Source of the DNA: Sporosarcina sp. ACRSM
Lineage (GTDB): Bacteria; Bacillota; Bacilli; Bacillales_A; Planococcaceae
Reading direction: 5' to 3'
DNA length: 64,000 nucleotides
Assembly: GCF_022346545.1 (NCBI RefSeq)
Contig: NZ_JAKRNU010000012.1
Location: 1 to 64,000, forward strand
The notes under the pieces are model-generated. The model did not search any database, was not told where the DNA came from, and worked only from the letters and a program-made list of their open reading frames with translations. Each line of letters starts with the position of its first letter. Position 1 is the stretch's first letter. Positions 40,039 through 49,699 of the stretch are shown one piece after another. The position numbers and the translations under genes are program-made.

Positions 40039-40686
40039 TTAAAATGTAATTTTCACACAGTTGTCCGGAGAAGAATAATGGGATAACAGATGAAGTTTCA
40101 CCACATGCAAATCATTCGAAAACGCCGTAATGGCGGTAATATTCTTTTTGAACTCCTGCACTTTCTCATCATCGCTTTCACCATCTTGAACAGTCGCCAA
40201 ATTTTTAATTTGACTCAATTCTGTTCCATTCAACACTTCCCACAATTTACCGGCACCATCCGCGCCGCAAGTAGCTAGTTCAGCAGTGAACGCTTTGCGG
40301 AAAGTACCTTCGCTCTCGCTCGGGTCAATATCGCTTTCCCGCAAGCCGACCGCTGTCCATACATAATATTGTTCACCGACTTGCATGACGGCCGCTTTCG
40401 CCAAGGACGGATCTTCCGCGATAAATTGCGATGCAGCGTCCGCGGACGTAAAGACACCATGCTGTTTCGCAAATAAACGCACAGGCTTTTCAGCGTCCGG
40501 CGCTGAAACTTGAGCGGGAGCCGGACCAGCAGTCGGCACTTCCTCACTGCCGGCCACAGAGCCATCCTTCCCTTTCATCCCCATAAGCAATAAGCCGATG
40601 ACGGCAACTCCCGCAACCCCGATCAAGACCCCGTGGAGCATCGCCATGAGGACTGTCACTTTCGAATAACGTCTTCCAAATTTCAT
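40039..40686 (-). CDS. SpoIIB-like membrane protein with SPOR-like domain
   Basis: 215 residues. A basic cytoplasmic start (MKFGRRYSKVTVLM), one membrane segment (about 15-36), a Pro/Ala linker, then about 70-150 a region (LFAKQHGVFTSADAASQFIAEDPSLAKAAVMQVGEQYYVWTAVGLRESD) that resembles the SPOR peptidoglycan-binding fold. B. subtilis SpoIIB, which guides septal wall thinning in engulfment, is encoded at this exact place (maf-spoIIB-comC). The name is based on place and layout rather than strong motif matches. Confidence 0.7.
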   Translation of the reverse strand: MKFGRRYSKVTVLMAMLHGVLIGVAGVAVIGLLLMGMKGKDGSVAGSEEVPTAGPAPAQVSAPDAEKPVRLFAKQHGVFTSADAASQFIAEDPSLAKAAVMQVGEQYYVWTAVGLRESDIDPSESEGTFRKAFTAELATCGADGAGKLWEVLNGTELSQIKNLATVQDGESDDEKVQEFKKNITAITAFSNDLHVVKLHLLSHYSSPDNCVKITF

Positions 40687-40805
40687 TGCTGACCACCCCG
40701 TTTTCTATCTAGCTTTCACACCCGGATGGGGAAGCAAACCGATTGCCCATCCTCTATTTCCCTTCCAGGCGCTGCGCTTTTCCTATAACCGTAACAGAGT
40801 GGACA

Positions 40806-40835
40806 TGAAAAAGAACAAGACGTCTGTCGCCTTGT
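40806..40835 (-). terminator. terminator of the pilus operon after comC
   Basis: ACAAGGCG-ACAGA-CGTCTTGT stem of 8 pairs (one G-T) on the minus strand, then TCTTTTTC, 19 bases after the peptidase stop. Confidence 0.82.
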
Positions 40836-40853
40836 CCAAAGAAATTTTTCGAC

Positions 40854-41609
40854 TCAAAAAAGTAAATTGCCATACCATCCGACAAGATGGGCACCCCAGA
40901 AATAGGCGATGACAGCCGCTACAGCAATCGATGGACCGAATGCGACCGGCGTCTTGCGCCCTTGTCCAGTGCGTTTCAATACAATTACCCCTACAATAGA
41001 ACCGATGAGCGCAGCTAAAAATAAAGTGACGAGCGTTTGCATTGTCCCGAGCACGAGACCGATGACGAAAAACAATTTAATATCTCCGCCGCCCATACCG
41101 CCCTTCGATACGACCGCAATGAGAAACAACACCAGAAAGCCCACAACAGCCCCTACGATGCTGTCCCACCATGGCCCCAACGGAACGAACAGCCGAATGA
41201 CAAACAGTAGCACAGCGAACGGCAGCAGCACTTTATCAGGGATGAGCATATACGCAATATCCGACACCGTAATGATGACAAGAAGGGACATGAAGAGGAG
41301 AGCTACAACCAGCTCCGCGGAAAACCCAAGCTGATAGTAAGACAAGGCAAATAAGCCCCCAGTCACAAATTCCATAAATGGATACAGCGGACTAATTTTC
41401 GACCCGCATCCCCTGCATTTCCCTTTCAAGAAAACATACGAAAAAATCGGGACGAGATCGAGCGCTCCTAATTTTCGGTTACAAGTCGTGCAATGGGAGG
41501 GCGGCGAAACGATCGATTCCTTTTTCGGCACACGCAATCCGACAACATTGAAAAAAGAGCCGAAGACGATGCCGTAAAGGAAAAATAACATTAAATAGAA
41601 GATGGTCAT
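40854..41609 (-). CDS. comC: type IV prepilin peptidase ComC/PilD
   Basis: 251 residues, A24 aspartyl protease with about 8 membrane segments. N-terminal methylase-like part with paired CxxC motifs (SHCTTCNRKL, GKCRGCGSK) and catalytic Asp residues in VSDIAYMLIPDKVLL and GMGGGDIKLFFVIG (GxGD). It cleaves and may N-methylate the prepilins encoded in the window and competence pilins. Last gene of the pilus operon, overlapping pilO by 4 bases. Confidence 0.95.
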   Translation of the reverse strand: MTIFYLMLFFLYGIVFGSFFNVVGLRVPKKESIVSPPSHCTTCNRKLGALDLVPIFSYVFLKGKCRGCGSKISPLYPFMEFVTGGLFALSYYQLGFSAELVVALLFMSLLVIITVSDIAYMLIPDKVLLPFAVLLFVIRLFVPLGPWWDSIVGAVVGFLVLFLIAVVSKGGMGGGDIKLFFVIGLVLGTMQTLVTLFLAALIGSIVGVIVLKRTGQGRKTPVAFGPSIAVAAVIAYFWGAHLVGWYGNLLF

Positions 41610-42289
41610 GAATCAGTCCCCCTTTTTATACCCTCATTGAATGGCGTTGGATCGTATTTCCCTTCAGAAGGAGGCGCATCGATTTTCGGGACTTCGCGCT
41701 GCAAGTCGACGAGATCCGGGCGATAAAATGCACTAAACGTGATGGTCATTTGCATGGAATCCTCATTTGTCGATTCGTCGCGGACTTCTTCCGGCGCCGT
41801 GAAATGGATGGCATCGACGATCAAAATTCGGTCCATCTGTTCGATCTCCTCGATAAACCGCTCGACTTCCAAATAGGAATCCGCTTCTAAATGCACTTCT
41901 GTCGAGAGCCGATGAGCACGCTCGACTTGTTCGGATGCATTTGTTGGGACAAATTCCTCCGGTGTAAAACGGATGTCGTGCACAGCGCTCTCCGATTTAA
42001 TTTCAGCCTTGGTGATTTCCAGTAAGACAGCCTCTTCCAATGGCTTGACGGGAACTTTGCGCTGTAAGGACTGTGAACTAGATGTATCTGTTTGACCGCT
42101 TGCCGCTTGTTGTTTTCGTAAGGCAAACAACACTTCTCGCTCACTGGACAACATATTTTTCACCTGTTCATTTTGCTCTTTCACCGGGGCATAGACGTTG
42201 AAATAGGTATACGCCGAAAGCGCAAGGAAGAAAATAGAAGAAAGGAAGATCAGAATCATTTCTTTTTGGCGTTTGGTCAAACTAGTCAT
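41606..42289 (-). CDS. pilO: type IV pilus assembly protein PilO-like
   Basis: 227 residues from ATG 42289 (MTSLTKRQKEMILIFL), set by GAAGGAGGG upstream. One membrane segment (about 8-28), a coiled coil (EQNEQVKNMLSSEREVLFAL) and a ferredoxin-like periplasmic-type domain (LEADSYLEVERFIEEIEQMDRILIVDAIHF), as in PilO. Partner of PilN in the inner alignment complex. Overlaps pilN by 8 bases and comC by 4. Confidence 0.85.
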   Translation of the reverse strand: MTSLTKRQKEMILIFLSSIFFLALSAYTYFNVYAPVKEQNEQVKNMLSSEREVLFALRKQQAASGQTDTSSSQSLQRKVPVKPLEEAVLLEITKAEIKSESAVHDIRFTPEEFVPTNASEQVERAHRLSTEVHLEADSYLEVERFIEEIEQMDRILIVDAIHFTAPEEVRDESTNEDSMQMTITFSAFYRPDLVDLQREVPKIDAPPSEGKYDPTPFNEGIKRGTDS

Positions 42290-42896
42290 CCAGCATCCCT
42301 CCTTCTTCCGTTTCCTCACTTACATCCTCTTCCGTAATGGATCGATCATCGACAAATTCTAGTGAATAGGTCGCGATATAACGCGGCAATAGATCCGTAG
42401 CATTGCCCCCCTCCGAATCATCTGCAACGGTTACCGATTCCAATGTAACATTCGAAATGGAAGACGATGCTTCCAATCTTGCAAAATAATAAGCGGCATC
42501 TGGCTTCGTATCGAATTGGACAACGACCGACGCCAAATGAGGGCTTGTGAAATCAAAAGATTGGAAAAAACCCCGTTTCGGCAACAGCTGGATCAGATCA
42601 TGCAATAACGGGACCGTATCGTATTGATACGCTTCTGCCCATTCGACAGTAAGCGCGAGCTGTTTTTTCGAGTCCTCTGATTCAGAGCGGCGGATATCCG
42701 ATCGAATCGCTTCCTGGCTCGCTTGCACGGATTCCAGCTGTTGTTCCAACGTCACCGTCTCTTTTGTAAGATTATTCGTGATCATGAAAAAAACAACCCA
42801 AAAAAGAACAGCTGCACCGATTATTGCCAGTGCAGCCACAAGAAGCGAAGAGCGCTCCCTCTCTTTTTCGGGCAATAGATTGATATCGACTAACAT
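42282..42896 (-). CDS. pilN: type IV pilus assembly protein PilN-like
   Basis: 204 residues. MLVDINLLPEKERERSS is the N-terminal INLLP motif that docks on PilM. One membrane segment (about 20-42), coiled coil and a ferredoxin-like domain (LLHDLIQLLPKRGFFQSFDFTSPHLASVVVQF). The C-terminus is acidic. 4 bases downstream of pilM. Confidence 0.88.
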   Translation of the reverse strand: MLVDINLLPEKERERSSLLVAALAIIGAAVLFWVVFFMITNNLTKETVTLEQQLESVQASQEAIRSDIRRSESEDSKKQLALTVEWAEAYQYDTVPLLHDLIQLLPKRGFFQSFDFTSPHLASVVVQFDTKPDAAYYFARLEASSSISNVTLESVTVADDSEGGNATDLLPRYIATYSLEFVDDRSITEEDVSEETEEGGMLDD

Positions 42897-42900
42897 TGCT

Positions 42901-43851
42901 TCACTTCACCTCTTTCAGCGCCAGTCCAATCGTCCGGTTGAATCTTGCCGGAATTGCATCACCTGTCGCGAGTTGCAAAGGTTCTTTCAACAGCGGCATC
43001 GCCTCGATCGACAACTGCCCTCGGATCAGGGTGAGTAATGCTTCCATATTCGCATACTCGCCATTAACGAACAGATGGGTGATACCCGCCGTACCGTTCC
43101 ATAGATTATAACGGTAAAAATTGATCAGCTTTTCCAGCTCCATCACGATTGTCGTCGGGGTTACACGCTGTTCCTGTATCGTTGTAACGACGGCCAAATC
43201 CGCCGAGTTTTCCAGTTCCACAGGCCGCATGAAAAGCGGATAATGCGCATGAAAAATGGAGACGGTCAGCTTGTCCTCGTGTAAATCCGCAAGCAGGACA
43301 TGCTCTTCTCCTGTTAAAGGATATTGTGTAAAAGCGAGCCGATACAAAGCAAGCGGTGCAATATCTGCAATGATTGGATCCAATTTCACGTCTTCTAAAA
43401 CCTTTTCATAACCATTCAAGACACTTTCTTTCGAGGCGATCAGGATCGCTTCATTCGTTTCAGTATTCGGTATGTATGGCACAACATCAAAGACAGGATC
43501 ATCGAAAGGCAAATAAAGCGTCGAGCCGATTTCGATAAAAAAATGCCCTTTCAATTCGTCTTCCAAGAGATCATCGGGATACGGCACCTTTCGGATAATG
43601 ACATATTGATCCGGCGCGAGGAACTGGACGGATCGTCTAGCAATTCCCCACTCCTTCACAACCCCGTCCAAAATCATCGCAAGTGTCTCCGCATCGACAA
43701 TCTTCCCTTCGACAACAACACCCGGAGGAAGAGGCACTTCCTCCGCAACATCGATCACGAGTGGATCCGCCGTTTTCAGCCGGACAAACCGGATCGCCTC
43801 TTCTTCAATTGTCAAAGATGCCGTACGCTTGCGGCGAGTGAATAGGGACAT
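42901..43851 (-). CDS. pilM: type IV pilus assembly ATPase-like protein PilM
   Basis: 316 residues of the actin-like PilM fold. Motifs include LPPGVVVEGKIVDAETLAMIL, RRSVQFLAPDQYVIIRKVPYPD, LLADLHEDKLTVSIFH. It sits in the cytoplasm under PilN. First gene of the pilMNO-comC part, 60 bases after the major pilin. Confidence 0.88.
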   Translation of the reverse strand: MSLFTRRKRTASLTIEEEAIRFVRLKTADPLVIDVAEEVPLPPGVVVEGKIVDAETLAMILDGVVKEWGIARRSVQFLAPDQYVIIRKVPYPDDLLEDELKGHFFIEIGSTLYLPFDDPVFDVVPYIPNTETNEAILIASKESVLNGYEKVLEDVKLDPIIADIAPLALYRLAFTQYPLTGEEHVLLADLHEDKLTVSIFHAHYPLFMRPVELENSADLAVVTTIQEQRVTPTTIVMELEKLINFYRYNLWNGTAGITHLFVNGEYANMEALLTLIRGQLSIEAMPLLKEPLQLATGDAIPARFNRTIGLALKEVK

Positions 43852-43911
43852 GGGGTCAACTCCTTAAAACATGTTTGCTATTTCTGAAATTATACTATAT
43901 AAACTTCATTA

Positions 43912-44331
43912 TTATTTATTTCCCATTAAAGTATTCAAATTTTCTTCTGTCGAAGTATTACTGCTTATATTTTCAGATAATCTAACATTTTTTATGTTTG
44001 CAAATTCGGAATATGTGACTGACCATACATCCCCAGTTTTAGAAACAGAATATGTGGCAGTACTATCTATCCCCTCAACAAACCCCGTTAAGTCTGTTTG
44101 TACACAGCTTGTATCACTTGTACAAGCCCCATCTATCATAGCCAATTTCGCACCTGTTAGTATACTTGATGCGTCTGCCAAAATCGCTTTATCTTTCGTA
44201 TTACTAATAACATTTCCAATCGCAGGCACTGCAATCGCCGCAATAATCCCCAAAATAACAATAACCGCCAATAGCTCAACGAGTGTTAAACCTTTCTCGT
44301 TTTTCAATCGTTTTTGTAACCATTTTTTCAT
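43912..44331 (-). CDS. pilA: type IV major pilin-like prepilin
   Basis: 139 residues. Class III signal KKWLQKRLKNEKG|LTLVELLAVIVILGIIAAIAVPAIGNVI, with Glu5 intact. The soluble part is small (about 95 residues) with one Cys pair (GACTSDTSCVQTD). Length and Glu5 suggest a major pilin, perhaps ComGC-like. It has its own likely promoter (TATAAT) and longer gaps on both sides than its neighbours, and is AT-richer than they are. Confidence 0.88.
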   Translation of the reverse strand: MKKWLQKRLKNEKGLTLVELLAVIVILGIIAAIAVPAIGNVISNTKDKAILADASSILTGAKLAMIDGACTSDTSCVQTDLTGFVEGIDSTATYSVSKTGDVWSVTYSEFANIKNVRLSENISSNTSTEENLNTLMGNK

Positions 44332-44378
44332 TTCCTATTCCTCCTAATTATTCATTCTTCTAATAGTGTTTCAATACA

Positions 44379-44384
44379 ATTATA
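44379..44384 (-). promoter_or_regulatory. -10 box upstream of the major pilin
   Basis: TATAAT on the minus strand, about 50 bases before the pilin start; the -35 (about TAGTTT, 44402-44407) is weak. A separate promoter would allow high pilin expression within the operon. Confidence 0.45.
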
Positions 44385-44458
44385 CCTAATCTATTGAAAT
44401 ATGAAACTAGGAAAGCTTAAAACTATCCGTATTTTTTACTATAAATTGAAATTCTCCC

Positions 44459-45670
44459 TTACAATCCGTCTATATCATTGAAGATTTCAAACATCGGCAT
44501 TAAAATAGAAAGGACTATAGTCCCTACTAACCCTGCCAAAAGGACAATCATCAAAGGTTCGATTAGTGCTTTTAAGCGTTCGGTTGCGGCTTCCACTTCT
44601 TTTTCGTAAAAATCGGCGACTTTGGCCAACATGGCATCCAATGACCCGGTCTGTTCACCGATAGCGATCATATGGGGAATAAGCGGTGGAAAGGCCCAAT
44701 GCCCATGCATCGGCTCCGTCAACGATCCGCCCCGCTCCAATGAGCTTCTCGATTTAGCCATGACCCGTGAAATGACTTCGTTTTCCACGACTTTCTCCGT
44801 CATCGTCATCGCCTGCAAAATTGGGACCGAGCTGGAGAACAATGAGCTCAATGTCCTCGTCATCGTTGCAAGAACGGATTTTTTCATAATGTCACCGAAA
44901 ATCGGAAGCCGTAATAGAAAACGATCCAGCAAGTACTTGCCTTCCCGATTCCTGCGTAGCATCCAGATACCAAGCACGATAAGAGCTACAAAAATAATAA
45001 ACACATACCAATAGTGTAAGGCAAAATCACTGGCATTAATGACAAAGCGCGTCAGCCAAGGAAGCTCCCCTCCGAAACTGGCAAACATATCGACAAACAT
45101 CGGGACGATCGTCGTCAATAAAAAGATGACCACGCCGATAGACAGTATTCCGACAATGATTGGATAGGATAATGCAGAAACGACTTTCTGTCTCAACAGA
45201 TGCGCTTTTTCATAATGTTCGGCAAGGCGATCGAGTGAGTCATCGATCGTCCCGGACATTTCACCCGCCCGAATTAAATTGACGACGAGCGGTTCGAACG
45301 CTTTCGGATGTTTCGCAAGAGCTTCTGATAACGATCCACCACCCCGCAAATCATCATGAACGGTAACAAGAATTCGTTTGAACGGTTTCGACTCCACTTG
45401 CAAAGAGAGGATCCGGATCGCATCAAGTATTGTCACACCCGCCCGCAACAACGTGGAAAATTGCCGTAAAAACATGATGAACTGATCCCGTTTCACCGGC
45501 TTTCCGATGACAATCTCTTTTGTCCATGTCGTTTCCGCTTGTTCCGTCAAATTCTTCACACGGATGCCTTGGCTTTTGAGTTTCATCGCCGCTTCCCGTT
45601 TATCCGCCGCAACGATGACGCCGGTTCTGATGGAGCGGGCATCCCGGCCTTCATATTTGTATCTCGCCAT
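44459..45670 (-). CDS. pilC: type IV pilus inner-membrane platform protein PilC
   Basis: 403 residues, GspF family with two T2SSF repeats (about 65-190 and 270-395): FLRQFSTLLRAGVTILDAIRIL, LVNLIRAGEMSGTIDDSLDRLAEHYEK, TMTRTLSSLFSSSVPILQAM, MIAIGEQTGSLDAMLAKVADFYEKEV. Three to four membrane helices. Couples the ATPases to pilin extraction. Two bases after pilT. Confidence 0.95.
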   Translation of the reverse strand: MARYKYEGRDARSIRTGVIVAADKREAAMKLKSQGIRVKNLTEQAETTWTKEIVIGKPVKRDQFIMFLRQFSTLLRAGVTILDAIRILSLQVESKPFKRILVTVHDDLRGGGSLSEALAKHPKAFEPLVVNLIRAGEMSGTIDDSLDRLAEHYEKAHLLRQKVVSALSYPIIVGILSIGVVIFLLTTIVPMFVDMFASFGGELPWLTRFVINASDFALHYWYVFIIFVALIVLGIWMLRRNREGKYLLDRFLLRLPIFGDIMKKSVLATMTRTLSSLFSSSVPILQAMTMTEKVVENEVISRVMAKSRSSLERGGSLTEPMHGHWAFPPLIPHMIAIGEQTGSLDAMLAKVADFYEKEVEAATERLKALIEPLMIVLLAGLVGTIVLSILMPMFEIFNDIDGL

Positions 45671-45672
45671 TG

Positions 45673-46710
45673 TCAGTCAACACCTTCAAGGTACGGTCTA
45701 GCCGTTTCATACGTGATGATCCCTTGATCGAGAAAGCTTTGCACGGAGGAAGCCATCATATGCATGCCTGCCGCCCGGTTCGTCTGAATGACATTCGGGA
45801 TCTGGTGTATTTTTTCGCTGCGGATCAAATTGGAGATGGCCGCATTGTTGATCATCAATTCGGTTGCCGCCCTTCTCCCTTGCCGATCCGCCGTCTGGAA
45901 AAGACGCTGAGAGATGACCGAAGTCAAGACGCCCGCAAGTTGGACACGGATTTGTGACTGCTGCCCATGTGGAAAAACATCGATGATCCGGTCAATCGTA
46001 GAGGCGGCGCTCCACGTATGCAATGTCGCCAAGACAAGATGGCCCGTTTCCGCTGCTGTAATCGCCGTCGAAATCGTCTCCAGATCCCGCATCTCCCCGA
46101 CAAGAATGACATCAGGGTCCTGCCGAAGCGCTGCCCGCAAGCCGTCTGCAAAAGAATGTGTATCGAAACCGATTTCCCGCTGATCGATGATGGATCTACC
46201 ATGCTGATGCATATACTCGATCGGATCTTCCAATGTAATGATATGTTTCCGCATATTTTCGTTCATATAGTTAATCATCGAGGCAAGCGTCGTCGACTTC
46301 CCCGATCCTGTAGGCCCTGTCACAAGAACGAGTCCTTGTGGGGTAGCGGCTAAAGATTTCAATGTCTCCGGCAATTGCAGATCGTCAATAGTCGGAATGA
46401 CTGTCGGGATCGTCCGGAAAGCGAGCGACACTGCACCGCGTTGTTGAAACGCGTTTACCCGGAAGCGCGCGGCCCCTTGCACTTCATAGGAATAATCGAT
46501 TTGGCCTTGCGCGACGAAATCCGGATACATTTTTTCGGGGATCGTCCACTCGGCGACCGCTTGCGTGAATGCGACATCGACTGTCTCTTCCCCGTACCGC
46601 TTCAAATTCCCATGAATGCGGAATATCGGCGGCACGCCTACTGTCAAATGAACGTCAGACGCCTTCAATTGGGACGCCGCAAAAAGCAGCTCATCAATCT
46701 TCATTTTCAT
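45673..46710 (-). CDS. pilT: type IV pilus retraction ATPase PilT
   Basis: 345 residues. Walker A LVTGPTGSGKSTTLASM, Asp box DPIEYMHQ, Walker B RQDPDVILVGEMRDLET, His box ATLHTWSAASTIDRIIDVFP and the PilT-specific AIRNLIRSEKIHQIPNVIQTN (AIRNLIRE-type) motif. Drives retraction and twitching. It implies a dynamic pilus rather than only a competence pseudopilus. Between pilB and pilC. Confidence 0.95.
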   Translation of the reverse strand: MKMKIDELLFAASQLKASDVHLTVGVPPIFRIHGNLKRYGEETVDVAFTQAVAEWTIPEKMYPDFVAQGQIDYSYEVQGAARFRVNAFQQRGAVSLAFRTIPTVIPTIDDLQLPETLKSLAATPQGLVLVTGPTGSGKSTTLASMINYMNENMRKHIITLEDPIEYMHQHGRSIIDQREIGFDTHSFADGLRAALRQDPDVILVGEMRDLETISTAITAAETGHLVLATLHTWSAASTIDRIIDVFPHGQQSQIRVQLAGVLTSVISQRLFQTADRQGRRAATELMINNAAISNLIRSEKIHQIPNVIQTNRAAGMHMMASSVQSFLDQGIITYETARPYLEGVD

Positions 46711-46721
46711 CTACAAAACTC

Positions 46722-48380
46722 CTATTCGATCAAGGCGACGCGCAACACTTCTTCTGTCGTCGTAATCCCTTGTTTCACTTTCAATAAGCCATCATCAATC
46801 AAGAACACCGTCTTATTGCGAATGGCAATTTCCCTTAAATCCGCAGAAGAGCCGCCATTGTGAATGACTTCCCGCATCGCATCATCCAATACGAGTACTT
46901 CATGGATCGCAATCCGTCCGCGGTATCCCGTCATATTGCATGCGGGACAGCCCTTCCCGCGAATAACCTTCTCGATAGCGAGCCCCCGTTTTGCAAAAAT
47001 CTCCTTTTCACGCCCAGATGCCTCCATCTCCCGCCCGCAGTCACGGCACACCCGGCGAATCAACCTTTGGGCGATAACCGCATTCAAAGATGATGTGACG
47101 AGAAACGGTTCGACTCCCATATCCAATAATCTCGTAACGGAAGCGATGGAATCATTCGTATGGATCGTACTAAGCACGAGATGGCCTGTTAATGAAGCTC
47201 GGATGGCGATTTCAACCGTTTCCCGGTCTCGGATTTCCCCGACCATGACGACATCGGGATCCTGTCTCAAAATCGCCCGGAGACCTGCCGCGAAGGTCAA
47301 GCCGACATTCGGGTTCACTTGTATTTGATTGACCCCTTCGAGCTGGTATTCAACCGGGTCTTCAACTGTGATAATATTCACTTCTTCTTGATTCAACTGA
47401 TTAAGCGCTGCGTAAAGCGTCGAAGATTTTCCGGAACCAGTCGGACCGGAAATCAGGACGATGCCATTCGGCTTTTTGATCTGCTCTTGAAACCGCTCCA
47501 AATTGAGCCGGTTAAAACCGAGCTTCGTCATATCATTCAAGGAACTGCTCAAATCTAGAATACGCATGACGATCTTCTCGCCGAAAACCGTCGGCAATGT
47601 CGACACCCGCAAATCGATCGGGCGGAAATCGACTTGCGTTTTAATGCGGCCATCTTGCGGTACACGATGTTCCGTAATATCGAGGTTCGCCATGATTTTG
47701 ATACGTGCACCGATCATCCCTTGCATATGCTTCGGCAAATACCGCTCCGTCTTCAACAAGCCATCAATTCGGAAGCGAATGACGACTTGATGCTCTTGTG
47801 GATCGAAATGGATATCACTCGCCTTTTGAGTGACCGCCGAGGACATAAGCTGATTGACCAAACGTACGACCGGCGAATCCAAATCCGTCAATTCATCTTG
47901 CGGCTCTGCTTGATTCGTTGTCTGCTCGATGAAAAGTTCATCAAACGACTCTTCATCATAGTATTTGGATATCGTCCGCAAGATGTCGTCTTTGGACGCA
48001 ATGGCCGTTTCAATATGAAAGCCCGTCGACAGACGCAAATCATCGACCGTTATATAGTCCATCGGATCGGACATCGCCACAAACAATCGATCGCTTTCCA
48101 CTTTCAACGGCACAAGTAAATTGCGTTTCGCGAATTCCTTCGGCACAACGTTGAACAGTTTCGGATCGAAAGGATATCTGAACAAATTGACATGCGGAAT
48201 CCCCAACTGGAACTCCAGCACTTCAATCAATTGCTGTTCTGTAATATACCCACGTTGCAGCAGTAAATCACCAAGTTTTTGATCACGCGGTTTGTCTGCA
48301 AGCGCCGATTGGAGCTGTGCATCCGTTATCAGACCCGACTCGACAAGCAAATCACCGAGTCTTTTTCTTGTGGTTGCCAA
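46722..48380 (-). CDS. pilB: type IV pilus extension ATPase PilB
   Basis: 552 residues. The N-terminal MshEN domain (KRLGDLLVESGLITDAQLQSAL...LGIPHVNLFRYPFDP), known in PilB/MshE to bind c-di-GMP, is followed by the ATPase core: LISGPTGSGKSSTLYAAL, DPVEYQLEGVNQIQVN, RQDPDVVMVGEIRDRETVEIAIRASLTGHLVLSTIHTND. Four-cysteine zinc site CRDCGREM...GCPACNMTGYRGR. The MshEN domain and a diguanylate cyclase gene nearby suggest c-di-GMP control. Confidence 0.95.
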   Translation of the reverse strand: MATTRKRLGDLLVESGLITDAQLQSALADKPRDQKLGDLLLQRGYITEQQLIEVLEFQLGIPHVNLFRYPFDPKLFNVVPKEFAKRNLLVPLKVESDRLFVAMSDPMDYITVDDLRLSTGFHIETAIASKDDILRTISKYYDEESFDELFIEQTTNQAEPQDELTDLDSPVVRLVNQLMSSAVTQKASDIHFDPQEHQVVIRFRIDGLLKTERYLPKHMQGMIGARIKIMANLDITEHRVPQDGRIKTQVDFRPIDLRVSTLPTVFGEKIVMRILDLSSSLNDMTKLGFNRLNLERFQEQIKKPNGIVLISGPTGSGKSSTLYAALNQLNQEEVNIITVEDPVEYQLEGVNQIQVNPNVGLTFAAGLRAILRQDPDVVMVGEIRDRETVEIAIRASLTGHLVLSTIHTNDSIASVTRLLDMGVEPFLVTSSLNAVIAQRLIRRVCRDCGREMEASGREKEIFAKRGLAIEKVIRGKGCPACNMTGYRGRIAIHEVLVLDDAMREVIHNGGSSADLREIAIRNKTVFLIDDGLLKVKQGITTTEEVLRVALIE

Positions 48381-48394
48381 CGCACATCCCTCTT

Positions 48395-49699
48395 TCAGTT
48401 AATGATGTTTCCGCCTTTGTCGTATTGAACTTCTTCCGTCGGTTCGCTATCGTTTTCCTTATCCGGAGCGCCTCCCAATTGATCGGATTCGGAAGATGGT
48501 CCGTTTTCTTCTGGATTCTCGATTCCATCAGGTGGGTTATCAGCATCTTGTTGGTGATCTTTTTCCAACGCATGCAGTTCGATTCGAGGCTGCGGTGCAT
48601 AGAAATCCGAAGAAATCCATTCATCCGCCAATTCCACACCTCCGTAGGCAATCAATCGGCTTACGGATACTTCTATTCCTTCTTTCCCCTCGTCTTCCAC
48701 ACGGACTTGCCCAGCTGGTATGAATGCGCTAAATTGACGGACCGTTTTCGGTTGATACGTTTCTTTCCCTGTCGTATAGGGTGTATATTCATAAAGCAAA
48801 GGCATGCCCGTCAATGACGTATGAATCGTGTTGCCTGTTAACGTAACATGCAATGTAAACGCCGATTTATTCGGATTCGTAAAGCCGAAATTCACCCCGA
48901 GCGACTGATTGATCGCCGCTTCGAACCCCGGCTCAACAGCAGGCGATAATCGATTTCCGATACTTCTTTCGTCTACTTCAAAGTTCGTCTGCAAGACTAA
49001 GGCATATAAAGTAGAGGCCAACAACGTCAGTTCCTCATCTGCAACCGGTCTGACCCCTTCCTCTTGCATTTTATCCAGCAATGAAAAAGAAGAAAACGAG
49101 TCCATTTCAGTGCCATCCAATGCACGGATCAACTGTTGTAGCGAACGCGACGGATTTTGCACGACCAGCGATGAAGAAGCGATTTCCTCCTCTTTCCATT
49201 CTGGGTATTCCATATAATCGGTTATGTATACGGTAAGTGGCATGATGCCCGCCCCAAGCTCTTTTTCAATGCCTGTAGCAATGGAGCGGAGACTGTCTTC
49301 ATCGACCTCAACAGATGCAAACTGTTGCCTCAAAACTGTACGCAACCCATCAACGGACACGATCGCCACAATCGGATTTTCTTCTCCCGATTTTGCCCGT
49401 TCTATCGTTTGCTCGGCATCCAGTCGAACCAATTCCTCCGGCAACGCGACAACCGCGTCCTGATATGCCAAATTAACGGAGAACGCCGACTGCAACTCAT
49501 TAAAGCCGGTTGTGAGCTTTTCCGCCGCCTCCCGCTCTTTCTGGTTGGAAATATCATACGGACCGACATACGTCTGGTCATCAAAAAACGTAGTCGAAGC
49601 TTGGCTGAAAGCGAGTGCTCCAAACGTGGATATGCCGTAAAAAAATAGCGTAGCTGCCAAAACTGCGATAAATGTATTCAAAATTCCTTTATTCCCCAT
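48395..49699 (-). CDS. VanW-family membrane protein in the pilus operon
   Basis: 434 residues from ATG 49699 (MGNKGILNTFIAVLAATLFFYG); the start overlaps the upstream gene by 11 bases. One N-terminal membrane segment. A long extracytoplasmic part has an N-terminal alpha/beta region, a VanW-like core (PAVEPGFEAAINQSLGVNFGFTNPNKSAFTL) and a G5-like strand region (AGQVRVEDEGKEGIEVSVSRLIAYGG). The C-terminal about 70 residues are acidic and disordered. Function unknown; operon position suggests a wall-side pilus assembly factor. VanW of vancomycin clusters is itself unassigned, so no resistance is implied. Confidence 0.75.
   Translation of the reverse strand: MGNKGILNTFIAVLAATLFFYGISTFGALAFSQASTTFFDDQTYVGPYDISNQKEREAAEKLTTGFNELQSAFSVNLAYQDAVVALPEELVRLDAEQTIERAKSGEENPIVAIVSVDGLRTVLRQQFASVEVDEDSLRSIATGIEKELGAGIMPLTVYITDYMEYPEWKEEEIASSSLVVQNPSRSLQQLIRALDGTEMDSFSSFSLLDKMQEEGVRPVADEELTLLASTLYALVLQTNFEVDERSIGNRLSPAVEPGFEAAINQSLGVNFGFTNPNKSAFTLHVTLTGNTIHTSLTGMPLLYEYTPYTTGKETYQPKTVRQFSAFIPAGQVRVEDEGKEGIEVSVSRLIAYGGVELADEWISSDFYAPQPRIELHALEKDHQQDADNPPDGIENPEENGPSSESDQLGGAPDKENDSEPTEEVQYDKGGNIIN

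Noticed and set aside
43912-44331. Competence pseudopilin ComGC of a comG operon
   Set aside because: The neighbours are PilM, N, O, T and B rather than ComGA, GB, GD-GG, so a type IV pilus pilin is the better name, though the folds are alike.
48395-49699. Vancomycin-resistance gene because of the VanW match
   Set aside because: No vanR/S/H/A/X neighbours; the context is a pilus operon and VanW itself has no proven resistance role.
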